The translations under genes were made by a program, and so were the position numbers. 64,000 nucleotides of DNA, from assembly GCF_001542915.1 (NCBI RefSeq), contig NZ_LNNH01000040.1, positions 1 through 64,000 on the forward strand, in the 5' to 3' direction. The notes under the pieces are model-generated. The model saw only the letters and a program-made list of their open reading frames with translations, did not search any database and was not told the DNA's origin. The DNA is from Peribacillus simplex. Its GTDB lineage: Bacteria; Bacillota; Bacilli; Bacillales; DSM-1321. How positions within the stretch are numbered: position 1 is the stretch's first letter; each line of letters opens with the position of its first letter. This document shows, piece by piece, positions 46,187 through 55,745 of the stretch.

Positions 46187-47179
46187 ATGAATAAGGTACT
46201 AGTAACCGGGGGCTTTGGGTTTATCGGCTCTCATATTGTCGATGCATTAATGCGTAAAAATTATGAAGTGGCTGTATATGACAATCTATCCACCGGTTCC
46301 ATCGGGAATGTACAATCCAAGGTCACTCCCTTCTTTGGAAATGTTGAAGATGAAGTCTCCCTTGAAAATGCGATGGATACTTTCAGGCCTGACTTTGTCA
46401 TCCACCAAGCTGCCCAGGTTAGTGTACAAAAATCCATATCGGATATTACGAATGATGCACGGATCAATATCATGGGAACGATTAACATAGCTAAACTATC
46501 CCACAAGTATTCCGTAAAAAAGGTCGTGTTTGCTTCATCCGCGGCCGTATATGGAAATTCCGATGTTATGCCAATCACTTTATCACATCTTACTTCTCCA
46601 TTATCTCCTTATGGCGCTTCAAAAAAAACGGCAGAGGATTACCTAAAGCTTGCTAAGGAGCTTTATGATGTAAACTATGTGAATCTTCGGTACAGTAATG
46701 TGTATGGTCCAAGACAGACAGCCACTGGAGAAGGCGGCGTCATATCAATCTTCACTAATTTAGTGATTAATAATGAACGGCCTTATATATATGGGGATGG
46801 CAATCAAACGAGGGATTTCATCTATGTAAAAGATGTAGCTGATGCCAATGTGAAAGCGTTGGAATCTGAAGGAAGCGGAACCTTCAATATCTCATCAACC
46901 ACCAGTACAAGCATCAATCAATTATTTTCCATCATTCAATCATTTGGCAGTCATCCTATATCTCCAATTTATAAACCAGCGAAAAATGGAGATATCAAAG
47001 AAAGCTTACTTTGCAATAAAATGACGATCCAGAAATTAGGTTGGGAGCCCGTTCATTCGCTTGAAACAGGCCTTGCCAGCACATATGAATTTTACCTAAA
47101 TCAGAAACAGCATTCTTTACCTACAACCATACTTGATTCACCTTCACATTTACTCAAGCCAAAGACTTTATCGTCGTGA
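46187..47179 (+). CDS. NAD-dependent epimerase/dehydratase (UDP-sugar 4-epimerase type)
   Basis: This extended short-chain dehydrogenase has the NAD motif GGFGFIG (residues 8-14), the catalytic pair Tyr142/Lys146 (SPYGASKKTAEDY) and VVFASSAAVYG with the active-site Ser. The closest functional type is UDP-glucose 4-epimerase, but specificity (Glc, GlcNAc or other) cannot be read. I start at the ATG at 46187, eight bases after AAGGGG; the frame is open to 46151. It ends inside the leader of the flippase gene. Confidence 0.88.
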   Translation: MNKVLVTGGFGFIGSHIVDALMRKNYEVAVYDNLSTGSIGNVQSKVTPFFGNVEDEVSLENAMDTFRPDFVIHQAAQVSVQKSISDITNDARINIMGTINIAKLSHKYSVKKVVFASSAAVYGNSDVMPITLSHLTSPLSPYGASKKTAEDYLKLAKELYDVNYVNLRYSNVYGPRQTATGEGGVISIFTNLVINNERPYIYGDGNQTRDFIYVKDVADANVKALESEGSGTFNISSTTSTSINQLFSIIQSFGSHPISPIYKPAKNGDIKESLLCNKMTIQKLGWEPVHSLETGLASTYEFYLNQKQHSLPTTILDSPSHLLKPKTLSS

Positions 47180-47195
47180 ATGGGGAGCGAAACAA

Positions 47196-48662
47196 GTGAA
47201 TACAAAGAAAAACTCCATATTCATCAATATTGTCCATTTATTTTACAGCACCATTCTTTCAAATGTATTAAATGCTGCGACTCTCATTTTATTAGCCAAT
47301 TATTTTAACTCAAAGAACTATGGAATTTTTAGTGTGGCTTTAGCTCTTGCCATGGTCATGAACTTTTTTACAGATCTCGGAGTAAGTAATACATTTCTGC
47401 GTGAAGGAACGAAGCTGGAAAACTTAGGAAGAACATTTTCTTCCTATATGAAAATTCGGATTGTCTGCTTACTCTTAACCTTTATTGTGTTCTCCTTCGG
47501 AATCGGAATTCTCTATCAAGAACAAGACGTTTTGTATATGATTTACAGCTTGATGATTCCGATGGTCATTGGCTTGGCCATGCAAAGTATCGGAATTACC
47601 TATTTCCAATTGATTGAGAGGATGCAATTCATAGCATCCATTAAAATCTTCTCGTCCGTCGCTTTGATCATTTCAACAGCAGTTAGTATGGGCTTACAGG
47701 TGGATGTCCATACAGCAGCCTTTTTATATGGATTTTCTTATTTATCCGGTGGACTTTACAGCCTGTATTTACTGCTGAAGAAAGCGGAAATGAATTGGAG
47801 AACTTCTTTTGAAAGACAATTATTAACGAACCTTAGTCCGTTTTTAATCAGTGGATTATTCATTATGCTAATCCCGCAATTGGGTCCGTTGGTGTTGGAA
47901 AAGACCTTGCCTTTAACGCTTGTTGGTCTATTTGCAGTAGCCTATCGGATTCCATCCGCTTTATACCAAATACCAGGGGTCATTGCAGGCGCTTTCTTTC
48001 CGCTTTTGTTTAAACAATACAATCGTGGGGAACTGGGCGAACACACAAGATTAAATATCCTGCAAATGAAAATCATGTCATACATCGGCATGTGCATGAC
48101 GATTTCCTTATTCTACTTGGCTGCGTATCTCGTCACCCTTTTATTTGGTGCCGAGTGGGGCTCTGCGGTTCAGCCTTTAAAAATATTGGCCTTCATCATC
48201 GTTCTGCAAGGCTTTAACATCGCCATCGCTGACGGTCTCACTACAAGAGGCCTACAAAACAGACGTACGATTGTTCAGTTTTTTACCATTACGATCGGGT
48301 TGCTTTCCTTCTATTATATGAGCATCAACTATGCGGTCGCCGGTGCAGCCTTTGCCGTTTTAACAATGGAGATTGTCTCGTTCATTGGCTATGTCATTGC
48401 TTATCCAGAGAAGAAAACGGTCATCGCCAAGGTCATCCTGCCATATGGTTCCTTCTTTACGATTAGCTTTAGCCTGATGCACTACTCATTATCAAAGCAT
48501 CCTTTTATAGCCATGATTTCCACCATCATGATGGTAACAGCCGCCATTTTGCTGCTTGATAAACAGATCAAGCATTTAATCACAGGCTTCATAAAAAAGA
48601 AACACAATTCCAAACATGTACAAGATGGGAGACAAAAAGAGAATGGAAAGATTGCTAATTAA
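47196..48662 (+). CDS. Polysaccharide repeat-unit flippase (Wzx)
   Basis: This MOP-superfamily lipid-linked oligosaccharide translocase has 488 residues and about twelve to fourteen helices. The N-terminal helix pair with NAATLILLANYFNSKNYGIF and FTDLGVSNTFLREG is the family hallmark. The start is GTG at 47196 with TGGGGAG upstream. It overlaps the following polymerase gene slightly, as expected for a tight operon. Confidence 0.88.
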   Translation: MNTKKNSIFINIVHLFYSTILSNVLNAATLILLANYFNSKNYGIFSVALALAMVMNFFTDLGVSNTFLREGTKLENLGRTFSSYMKIRIVCLLLTFIVFSFGIGILYQEQDVLYMIYSLMIPMVIGLAMQSIGITYFQLIERMQFIASIKIFSSVALIISTAVSMGLQVDVHTAAFLYGFSYLSGGLYSLYLLLKKAEMNWRTSFERQLLTNLSPFLISGLFIMLIPQLGPLVLEKTLPLTLVGLFAVAYRIPSALYQIPGVIAGAFFPLLFKQYNRGELGEHTRLNILQMKIMSYIGMCMTISLFYLAAYLVTLLFGAEWGSAVQPLKILAFIIVLQGFNIAIADGLTTRGLQNRRTIVQFFTITIGLLSFYYMSINYAVAGAAFAVLTMEIVSFIGYVIAYPEKKTVIAKVILPYGSFFTISFSLMHYSLSKHPFIAMISTIMMVTAAILLLDKQIKHLITGFIKKKHNSKHVQDGRQKENGKIAN

Positions 48663-49863
48663 TAAAAACACCTCCATGTGGTCAGTCTTTCTCTTGTTAT
48701 TTTTTATTACGCTAAGTAAATACAATATCTCCATCGGTTTTTCATTAAAGATTTACATGATTTTTTTAGCGATTTTTTTCTGCATTCATTTTCGGGATTT
48801 TTATTTCCATACCCTATATCATTATGAAATCCTGTTGCTATTATTTTATTTCACCTATTGCCTGAGCGGCGCTTTTTCGCAGTATCCTGAATCTAGCATT
48901 CGCGTCATCTTGGGAGTGATACTTGTTATCGGCTGTTATTTCATCATGAGGTATGTACTGGAGTTAACATCGATAAGTGCCATTGAAAGCTCCATTTCAA
49001 ATGTAGGAATCATCTTCAACATCATCAGCCTATTATTATATATCATCGGAATACAAGTGACAGGAAGGTTCCCGACGGGTGTTGAGATTACATCCTATGG
49101 TTTATTATTGGACCGGGATTATCCAAGATTAATTGGTTTGCTTGATGATCCAAACATCTACATTTTTTTCAACACTCTATTTTTCTCCTTTTATTTGACT
49201 CATTTAAAGGGATTCAAGCATTCAGTCGGATTCATCCTATGCATGGTCACTTCCCTCCTGACTTTTTCAAGAGGCGGTATTTTAGCTCTTGTCCTTGTGG
49301 TGTTTTTGTACATGATGTTAGCTAATTTGTCAAAAAAGATCAAAATGATAGTTTTTTCCTTTATATGTATATCCGTGATGTATATCGCTGCATCATTGAT
49401 ACACATAGATGTTAATGACATCATCACGAGTCGTGTTGATGACTTTTCAACCGATGGAGGAAGCGGCCGATTTGAGTTATGGGAGCAGGCACTTACCTAC
49501 TTCATGTCAAATCCCCTTTTCGGTATTGGTGCTTTTAACTTTTCCGATTATTACGCCTTCGAGCATAATGAAAAGCTTTATGTCCACAACACATATCTCG
49601 AAGTTTTAGTAGAATCCGGAATCATCGGTTTTCTTTTTTACCTGTCTTTTTTATTGATGCTCATCATCACCTTATTCAAGACTAAACTACATAAAGAAAA
49701 ACCGTTCATTGTGCTTACCCTGTTTGCCTTCTTGATACAGATGATGTCCCTTTCACTTATGATCAATGAAGCATTTTTTTTCTTTTTAGCACTAACATTA
49801 AAATATATTTCCGTAAATGAGAGAAAAGAGGTGGATTATAATGATTTTCAATACAAAGGATGA
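48643..49863 (+). CDS. O-antigen ligase/polymerase-like protein (Wzy)
   Basis: This polytopic membrane protein (about 406 residues, ten or more helices) has a large external loop between late helices that carries FELWEQALTYFMSNPLFGIG, followed by HNTYLEVLVESGIIGFLFYL. This is the RGxR-free but typical Wzy_C/O-antigen ligase pattern, with H-N-x-(Y/F)-L-E. It should polymerise the flipped repeat units. The exact start is uncertain: ATG at 48643 has GGGAG 11 bases upstream, and ATG at 48616 is also possible. Both overlap wzx. Confidence 0.85.
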   Translation: MERLLINKNTSMWSVFLLLFFITLSKYNISIGFSLKIYMIFLAIFFCIHFRDFYFHTLYHYEILLLLFYFTYCLSGAFSQYPESSIRVILGVILVIGCYFIMRYVLELTSISAIESSISNVGIIFNIISLLLYIIGIQVTGRFPTGVEITSYGLLLDRDYPRLIGLLDDPNIYIFFNTLFFSFYLTHLKGFKHSVGFILCMVTSLLTFSRGGILALVLVVFLYMMLANLSKKIKMIVFSFICISVMYIAASLIHIDVNDIITSRVDDFSTDGGSGRFELWEQALTYFMSNPLFGIGAFNFSDYYAFEHNEKLYVHNTYLEVLVESGIIGFLFYLSFLLMLIITLFKTKLHKEKPFIVLTLFAFLIQMMSLSLMINEAFFFFLALTLKYISVNERKEVDYNDFQYKG

Positions 49864-50644
49864 CAGTCCTTTAGTTTCCGTGATAACACCCTCGTATAAC
49901 TGCTCGGCCTATATCAAGGAAACCATCGAAACCGTCCTGGATCAAACCTACCCTAACTGGGAAATGATCATCGTGGATGACCACTCACAGGATGATTCGG
50001 TTCAGGTCATTAAATCCTATGAGGCTATGGATTCACGGATCAGACTTATCCCTCTGGCTAATAATGTCGGTGCGGCCCGTGCTAGAAATATAGCCATTAA
50101 AGAAGCACAAGGAGCTTATATTGCCTTTCTCGATAGTGATGATTTATGGCTCCCTACTAAATTGGACGAACAAGTCGAATTCATGAAAAGCGGCAATCTT
50201 GCTTTTTCCTTCACCTCTTATTCTTTAATAGATGAACGAGGACATTCACTTGCTATCGAAGTAAAGGCACCGATTACGGTGGATTATAAACATCTGATTG
50301 GAAATACGACGATTGGTTGTTTAACCGTTATGTTGGATAGAAGGCAAATCAAGCAGATTGAAATGCCGGATATCCAGCCTGAGGATACTGCTTTATGGCT
50401 GTTGCTGCTGCGAAATGGATATCAAGCGCATGGCTTACCAAGAATTCTATCCAGATATCGGATCGTGAGTAACTCGACTTCAAGAAATAAATGGAAGGCC
50501 GCCTATCGATATTGGAAACTGTTAAGGGTCCAGGAAAAATTGAATATAATAGAAGCAAACTTTTATTTCACCAAATATGCCTATAACGCCTATAACAAAA
50601 GCAGAGGGTTACAGCCTGTCTCTATACAAAATGGGGGAAAATGA
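49841..50644 (+). CDS. Family 2 glycosyltransferase
   Basis: This cytoplasmic GT-A fold enzyme begins PLVSVITPSYNCSAYIKETI, then DQTYPNWEMIIVDDHSQDDS, and has the metal-binding motif AFLDSDDLW. It has 267 residues from the ATG at 49841, which follows AAGAGGTGG and lies inside the end of the polymerase gene. The sugar donor and linkage are unknown. Confidence 0.92.
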   Translation: MIFNTKDDSPLVSVITPSYNCSAYIKETIETVLDQTYPNWEMIIVDDHSQDDSVQVIKSYEAMDSRIRLIPLANNVGAARARNIAIKEAQGAYIAFLDSDDLWLPTKLDEQVEFMKSGNLAFSFTSYSLIDERGHSLAIEVKAPITVDYKHLIGNTTIGCLTVMLDRRQIKQIEMPDIQPEDTALWLLLLRNGYQAHGLPRILSRYRIVSNSTSRNKWKAAYRYWKLLRVQEKLNIIEANFYFTKYAYNAYNKSRGLQPVSIQNGGK

Positions 50645-50646
50645 AT

Positions 50647-51693
50647 ATGAACAATGTCCTGTTACTTACCGATAAACTCATAACAGGCGGAGCTGAGATG
50701 TATTTTTGCAAATTGGAAAACCATCTCCAAGATAAAAACATGACATTTTACTCTGCTGCCGCCACTGGTGAATTGTACAAGCACATCCAGCACAAACAAC
50801 ACTTCATTCCGTTAAGCTTAAAGAATCATGTCGCCAATCTTACCCTATTAAGGAAACAAGTTAGCCAAAAACAAATTGATGTCATTCATGCCAATAGTTT
50901 GCGCATGCTGCTTTACTCCATTGCCATCAAGAAATTGACCAGAAGAAATATCAAACTTGTGTATACCAAGCATAATGTAACCATCCTGGAAAAAAAGATG
51001 CCTTCACTCTTTAAAAACGTGCTAAATCAGCATGTTGAGCAAATTATCGCCATTAGTCATTTTGAAAAAGAAAACTTGCTTCGTTTAGGTGTAAATAAAG
51101 ATCTTATTCGAACGATTTATAACGGAGTGGATGTTGAACACTTTTCATTCAAACAGATTCAGCCTAAAAAAACGTTCAATGTCGGAATTCTAGCCCGCTT
51201 ATCAAAAGAGAAGAATCATGAGCTTTTCTTAAAAATCGTAAATGAGTTAAAAGAGGTACCTAACGTGATGTTTTATATCGCTGGAGATGGACCTGAACGA
51301 GAATTTGTGGAAAAGCTGATTAAAGACTTAAAGCTACACCACAAAGTGATGCTCCTAGGCAATGCCTCCAATCCGTATGAATTTATATGCAAGATGGACT
51401 TACTTCTTTTAACTTCGATCAGAGAAGTCTTCCCAATGGTCGTGCTGGAGGCAATGGCGGCAGGAACGCCGATGATGTCAGTGGATGTAGGCGGGATTAA
51501 AGAAGCGATCGTGGACCATGAAACCGGAATTCTCATTCCACATCATTCAGAACGGGAATTTGCTAAACAGATCCAATCTCTTCAGGGTGATGAGGACTTA
51601 AGACAACGCTTGGGAAGCAAAGCACGAGAAAAGGTCGAGGAATCCTTCTCCCTCTCGAATATGATTCATTCTACACTTAAAACGTATCAATGA
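50647..51693 (+). CDS. Family 4 glycosyltransferase
   Basis: This GT-B fold enzyme has the N-terminal LLLTDKLITGGAEMYFCKLE, the C-terminal donor-site motif REVFPMVVLEAMAAGTPMMS (E-x7-E type, here with Glu in VVLEAMAAG) and FNVGILARLSKEKNHELFLK at the linker. It has 348 residues. The ATG at 50647 has GGGGG eight bases upstream; ATG at 50641 overlaps the previous stop and is the alternative. It is the last gene of the operon, closed by a terminator. Confidence 0.92.
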   Translation: MNNVLLLTDKLITGGAEMYFCKLENHLQDKNMTFYSAAATGELYKHIQHKQHFIPLSLKNHVANLTLLRKQVSQKQIDVIHANSLRMLLYSIAIKKLTRRNIKLVYTKHNVTILEKKMPSLFKNVLNQHVEQIIAISHFEKENLLRLGVNKDLIRTIYNGVDVEHFSFKQIQPKKTFNVGILARLSKEKNHELFLKIVNELKEVPNVMFYIAGDGPEREFVEKLIKDLKLHHKVMLLGNASNPYEFICKMDLLLLTSIREVFPMVVLEAMAAGTPMMSVDVGGIKEAIVDHETGILIPHHSEREFAKQIQSLQGDEDLRQRLGSKAREKVEESFSLSNMIHSTLKTYQ

Positions 51694-51730
51694 TAAAAAA
51701 CAAACGATGCTCTCGTTTGTTTTTGTTTTT
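51694..51730 (+). terminator. Terminator of the first polysaccharide operon
   Basis: AAAAACAAACGA pairs with TCGTTTGTTTTT around a short loop, followed by TGTTTTTTATAC, right after the last glycosyltransferase stop. Confidence 0.9.
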
Positions 51731-51796
51731 TATACCTATACATCCTTTTTGGACAAACATATACTATATAACATTACCATATAAGGAGTGTTATAC

Positions 51797-53338
51797 ATGG
51801 CAGACCCACTCAACCTCTCTGAAGATTGCCAAAACAGGAATGTTGCCAATATTGATTGTTTTGGCGCCAATCCTGATCTAGCGGACAATTCAGCCGCCAT
51901 TCAAGCAGCGATTGACTATTGTGTAGATAATCATTATTCAAAAGTTGTCATTACAGGGACGAAGCAATATACCTTAGCCTCTCCCATTGTCATCAAGTCG
52001 AATGTACACCTTGAATTGGATCCTACCATAACATTACGTGTAAAAGGTAATTTCCAGGTTTTTGAACTCCAAAAGGATGCAGCCATCTCAGGCGGGACAA
52101 TTGAAGTGGTGGATAAGAGTTTTAATTCATCCGTCATTTTTTTATCGGGAGAGCAACAAATCGAAATCCATAATCATACAGCCATTTCCAACATCAATTT
52201 GATAAACCGAACAGCAACGTACCAAGGTATAGCCATCCATTTATCCTGTAAAAAAGCATGGGATTTCATCAGCTTCTTTAAGGTAAGCTCCCTCCAAATC
52301 ACTAACTTCCAAACAGCTATCTATCTAAAAACCGAAAAACTGTCAAATGTAGATACCCCTTGCTGGATTAATGCCAACTCCTTCCAGTCGATTTTTATAG
52401 ATGGCTGCCAGTACGGGATCGAGATTGTAGGAAGCAGCGATTTACCATACGAAATTTCGGGAAACACCTTTACTGATATTCAAGTCCAATGCCGAAAACA
52501 AACAAAAAAAGTCATTCGATGCTCAGGCGCTTATAATCTATTTGAAGGCGTCATCTGGGATACGTATCGTATGGAAGATCCTCCTATCGTCATTGAATTC
52601 TCCGCCGACTCCCATCACAATTACCTCGATTCCAATCAGGTAGCGACATCGATTCTTGACCGCGGCCAATACAATCGTTGCACATCTCCTCATGAAGAAT
52701 CCCTCCAAATATCCCCGCCTCTTGCGCTCGGTAAAGCCCATCTGGTCGGGAATCAGGACGATATTTTAGTTCAGGCAAACGTTCGTCACGCTGTCCGCCA
52801 GCTTTCTGGAAAAGCCCCTTACGGAGGAAATATCAACAATTGTTTCAATTTATTCGATGAACAAAGTGTCAATTACCTGGATGTTCCCAGTTCCCAGCCG
52901 GTTGTGATAGAGTTGGATTTTTCGAAACAGCCCATTAACATGCTAAATTGCTTTGGGATTTATTTTGGGTGGAATGAAAGTCCCAGCCGCGTATTGATCG
53001 AATATCAACAAAGCTTGAATGGACCATGGACCGTTGCCAAAAACCTCCCATTCAATGCCGGTAACACCGTTATTTCAGAAACAAGAGCAGAAACGCTCTA
53101 TAAAATCAAACTGACCTTAAGCGGGTATACACAAGAGCACAAACGATTCCGGATTAACCGGATCTTCGCAAGATCATCGCTTCAGCAGGGTGCAGCATGG
53201 CTGCCGACTTCAGGCGGCACATTATATGGAGATCTGGAACTGCAAAAAGGGAAAGCCGTGACGATGACTTCACCAAACGGAACGAAGTGGAAAGTGACTA
53301 TTAATGATCAAGGCCAAATCATCACCTCAAAGCTATGA
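51797..53338 (+). CDS. Beta-helix protein without signal peptide (pectate-lyase-like fold)
   Basis: The 513-residue protein starts with a glycosyl-hydrolase-28/pectate-lyase-like entry (NVANIDCFGANPDLADNSAA then IQAAIDYC), followed by right-handed beta-helix rungs (FQVFELQKDAAISGGTIEV; NTFTDIQVQCRKQTKK). A carbohydrate-binding-like region follows, and the end LYGDLELQKGKAVTMTSPNG resembles phage tail-fibre ends. No signal peptide or anchor is present, which is odd for a polysaccharide-acting protein. It has a good ribosome site (AAGGAG) and lies just after the operon terminator. The N-terminal half is paralogous to the gene at 53487. Confidence 0.78.
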   Translation: MADPLNLSEDCQNRNVANIDCFGANPDLADNSAAIQAAIDYCVDNHYSKVVITGTKQYTLASPIVIKSNVHLELDPTITLRVKGNFQVFELQKDAAISGGTIEVVDKSFNSSVIFLSGEQQIEIHNHTAISNINLINRTATYQGIAIHLSCKKAWDFISFFKVSSLQITNFQTAIYLKTEKLSNVDTPCWINANSFQSIFIDGCQYGIEIVGSSDLPYEISGNTFTDIQVQCRKQTKKVIRCSGAYNLFEGVIWDTYRMEDPPIVIEFSADSHHNYLDSNQVATSILDRGQYNRCTSPHEESLQISPPLALGKAHLVGNQDDILVQANVRHAVRQLSGKAPYGGNINNCFNLFDEQSVNYLDVPSSQPVVIELDFSKQPINMLNCFGIYFGWNESPSRVLIEYQQSLNGPWTVAKNLPFNAGNTVISETRAETLYKIKLTLSGYTQEHKRFRINRIFARSSLQQGAAWLPTSGGTLYGDLELQKGKAVTMTSPNGTKWKVTINDQGQIITSKL

Positions 53339-53486
53339 CTAATAAAAATAAAAAACTGGCATATATACTCGTCATCCAATGAGGAAGTTCATCCCATAGA
53401 TAAGGAGCAATAAGACCAGTTCATTCTCCAACTGAAAGTACGGGGTGTGTGCCTATCTTTTTAGCCAATCACCCTTTTTACGTTCA
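53339..53486. other. Convergent intergenic spacer
   Basis: It separates the two facing beta-helix genes. ACTGGC...GACCAGT gives a weak, interrupted pairing; I see no clear terminator. Confidence 0.3.
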
Positions 53487-54410
53487 TTATTGATTCAACA
53501 TATTGGCCTGACCTTTGTCAGTAATCCTGTCCAGAGGCAGTGACGGCATATCAAAGCTAGTGTTCATGCTATTAGCTGTAAGTTCCATGACTTCGTTTTG
53601 CATCGTGATTTTGTCCAAATCCCAAATCATTCCTTCAAACTTATTGTATTGCCCACTTACCTTCAAAATACGCTTCGTTTTGCCTGAAGGCTGTATCTGT
53701 AAGTTCGTAAATTGGTTACCACTGACCTCATTCGGGACGGTAGAGCTACTAATAATGTCAATCATATTGACACAATCCTCTAACGATAGATTCACAAACC
53801 GATTGGCATTCACCCAGGCCTTACCGGAAGATGGTGCTTCTGCCATTAGCTTTACTCCGGTCTTCATCCCTGTAACCTTGACATCTTCAAAATTCACGAA
53901 TGAAATCTCATGTTCCTTACCACCAGCATATAAAGATAGCCCAGTACCCTGATGACTCTCGGACCAATTAATGATAGTGACATCCTTCACTTCTGTTTTG
54001 TTCCACGTATTATAGTACTTATATTTCCCATCTAAATAAATGACCTCAGAATTAAAGTCAGCATCGTTGATCACTACATAAGCACCCTCTATGGAAGCAT
54101 TCTGCTCAAGCTCAAGCACCCTGAAGTTCCCCTCAACAATCCACTTCGTGCCGTATCCGAAAAGCAGCTTAACGCCTTTCCTAACTTTGATCGGTGATGA
54201 AATCGTATACTCCCGATCATCCAGCATGACCGTCTTTAGCTTATTTTTATGCGCATGATCAAGGGCAGCCTGAATCTTAGAGGAATCAGTAGCCCCGTTA
54301 AAATCTTCAACGTAGATCTTTTCTTTGTGGTTCGATGGAGAATGTTTCTGCTGAAAAATGAAGAAAACGAGTAACAACAAACAGAAGGCAAAAACGATGA
54401 TTTTTTTCAT
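53487..54410 (-). CDS. Membrane-anchored beta-helix protein, paralogue of the gene at 51797
   Basis: The 307-residue protein starts with a hydrophobic signal/anchor (KKIIVFAFCLLLLVFFIFQQ) and then aligns along its length with the protein at 51797. FRVLELEQNASIEGAYVVI, AWVNANRFVNLSLEDC and VSGQYNKFEGMIWDLDKI correspond to FQVFELQKDAAISGGTIEV, CWINANSFQSIFIDGC and CSGAYNLFEGVIWDTYRM. It lacks the C-terminal 200 residues of its partner. I choose the ATG at 54410, with AAGGGATG upstream. A polysaccharide lyase or binding role is plausible but unproven. Confidence 0.78.
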   Translation of the reverse strand: MKKIIVFAFCLLLLVFFIFQQKHSPSNHKEKIYVEDFNGATDSSKIQAALDHAHKNKLKTVMLDDREYTISSPIKVRKGVKLLFGYGTKWIVEGNFRVLELEQNASIEGAYVVINDADFNSEVIYLDGKYKYYNTWNKTEVKDVTIINWSESHQGTGLSLYAGGKEHEISFVNFEDVKVTGMKTGVKLMAEAPSSGKAWVNANRFVNLSLEDCVNMIDIISSSTVPNEVSGNQFTNLQIQPSGKTKRILKVSGQYNKFEGMIWDLDKITMQNEVMELTANSMNTSFDMPSLPLDRITDKGQANMLNQ

Positions 54411-54610
54411 GAAACACATCCCTTTTTTTATTGTTCGAATACTTATTAAAGGTACTGTCAAGAATACTCTTATGGAGATTAGATTCTTCTCATCAATATT
54501 GTGCATAATACTTGTAACATTTCTAATTATGACTGAAGACATCTAAAGAAGAATGTGTGTTAAACATGAGGTATATATAATAGAAGAAACACGACTCATC
54601 CGAGTTAACA

Positions 54611-54645
54611 AAAAGACAAAGAGGTTTCAAAAACTCTTTGTCTTG
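54611..54645 (-). terminator. Terminator of the second polysaccharide operon
   Basis: AAGACAAAGAG pairs with CTCTTTGTCTT around a 10-base loop. On the minus strand TTTTTGTTAAC follows, about 70 bases after the epimerase stop. Confidence 0.82.
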
Positions 54646-54710
54646 ATTAATTTTCAGCGATATCATGCTGTACAAAAATAATACTCATCACGATTTTTTT
54701 TTATCGGTTG

Positions 54711-55745
54711 TTACTTTTTAAGGTAATAGTCCACATACCAATCAACGAACTTTTGCAATCCCTCTTCTATCGAAGTTTCCGGCTTAAATCCAACAGCCTT
54801 CTGCAGCAAATCAGTGGAAGCATATGTCGCAGGTACGTCTCCCGGTTTGATCGGTTCGAAGACCTTATCAAATTCTACCTCTTTACCTAGAGCATTACTT
54901 AAACATTTCTCCAAAGCTCCAATGAAAGCCATCAACTTTTCAGGATTGTTGTTGCCAATATTAAATACTTTGTGAGGAACAGCTTTTTCTTCAACTGATG
55001 GATTGGAAAGAAGCCGCTCAATTCCCTCAACAATATCATCAATGAAGGTAAAGTCTCTATATAAATCATTTTCAAAATCACCATTATTAAAGATCTTAAT
55101 GGGTTCACCAGCAAAATACTTATCAGTAAATCCAAAATAAGCCATATCCGGTCGTCCCATTGGGCCATAAACCGTAAAGAAACGGAGGCCTGTCGCAGGA
55201 ATATTATATAGATGACTATATGTATGGGCCATCAATTCATTTGATTTCTTAGTTGATGCATAAAGCGATACCGGATTATCGACAAAATCCGTTTCTTCAA
55301 ATGGAACCTTTTTATTAGCGCCATAAACAGAACTCGATGATGCATAGACAAGATGATCCACAGGATAGTGCCTGCAGGCTTCAAGGATATTGTAAAACCC
55401 AATGATATTACTTTGAATGTAAACATCCGGATTTTCAATCGAGTATCGGACTCCCGCTTGGGCAGCCAGATTAACGACAATATTTGGTTTATACTCTTCG
55501 AAAATATTAGTGATGGTTGCTTTGTCAGAAATATCACCCTTAATGAAGGTAAACGTTTCATAAGGTTTTAGCTGCTCCAATCGAGCATATTTAAGCTTCA
55601 CATCATAGTAATCATTGATATTATCAACACCAATCACATTACAGCCTTGTTCCAATAGTTTCCTTGATAAGAAAAAACCGATGAAACCAGCCGCTCCAGT
55701 GATTAGATATGTTTTACTAGGATCTAGGGATTTGTAATTCAACAT
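54711..55745 (-). CDS. UDP-glucuronate 4-epimerase (CapI-like)
   Basis: This extended SDR enzyme has GAAGFIG at residues 17-23 and Tyr162/Lys166 in SLYASTKKSNELMAH. The segment NINDYYDVKLKYARLEQL is typical of UDP-GlcA 4-epimerases that make UDP-GalA. The gene directly upstream encodes UDP-glucose dehydrogenase, which makes its substrate, and the two overlap by 29 bases. The ribosome site AAAGGAGG is strong. The product sugar in this locus is therefore probably galacturonic acid. Confidence 0.92.
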   Translation of the reverse strand: MLNYKSLDPSKTYLITGAAGFIGFFLSRKLLEQGCNVIGVDNINDYYDVKLKYARLEQLKPYETFTFIKGDISDKATITNIFEEYKPNIVVNLAAQAGVRYSIENPDVYIQSNIIGFYNILEACRHYPVDHLVYASSSSVYGANKKVPFEETDFVDNPVSLYASTKKSNELMAHTYSHLYNIPATGLRFFTVYGPMGRPDMAYFGFTDKYFAGEPIKIFNNGDFENDLYRDFTFIDDIVEGIERLLSNPSVEEKAVPHKVFNIGNNNPEKLMAFIGALEKCLSNALGKEVEFDKVFEPIKPGDVPATYASTDLLQKAVGFKPETSIEEGLQKFVDWYVDYYLKK

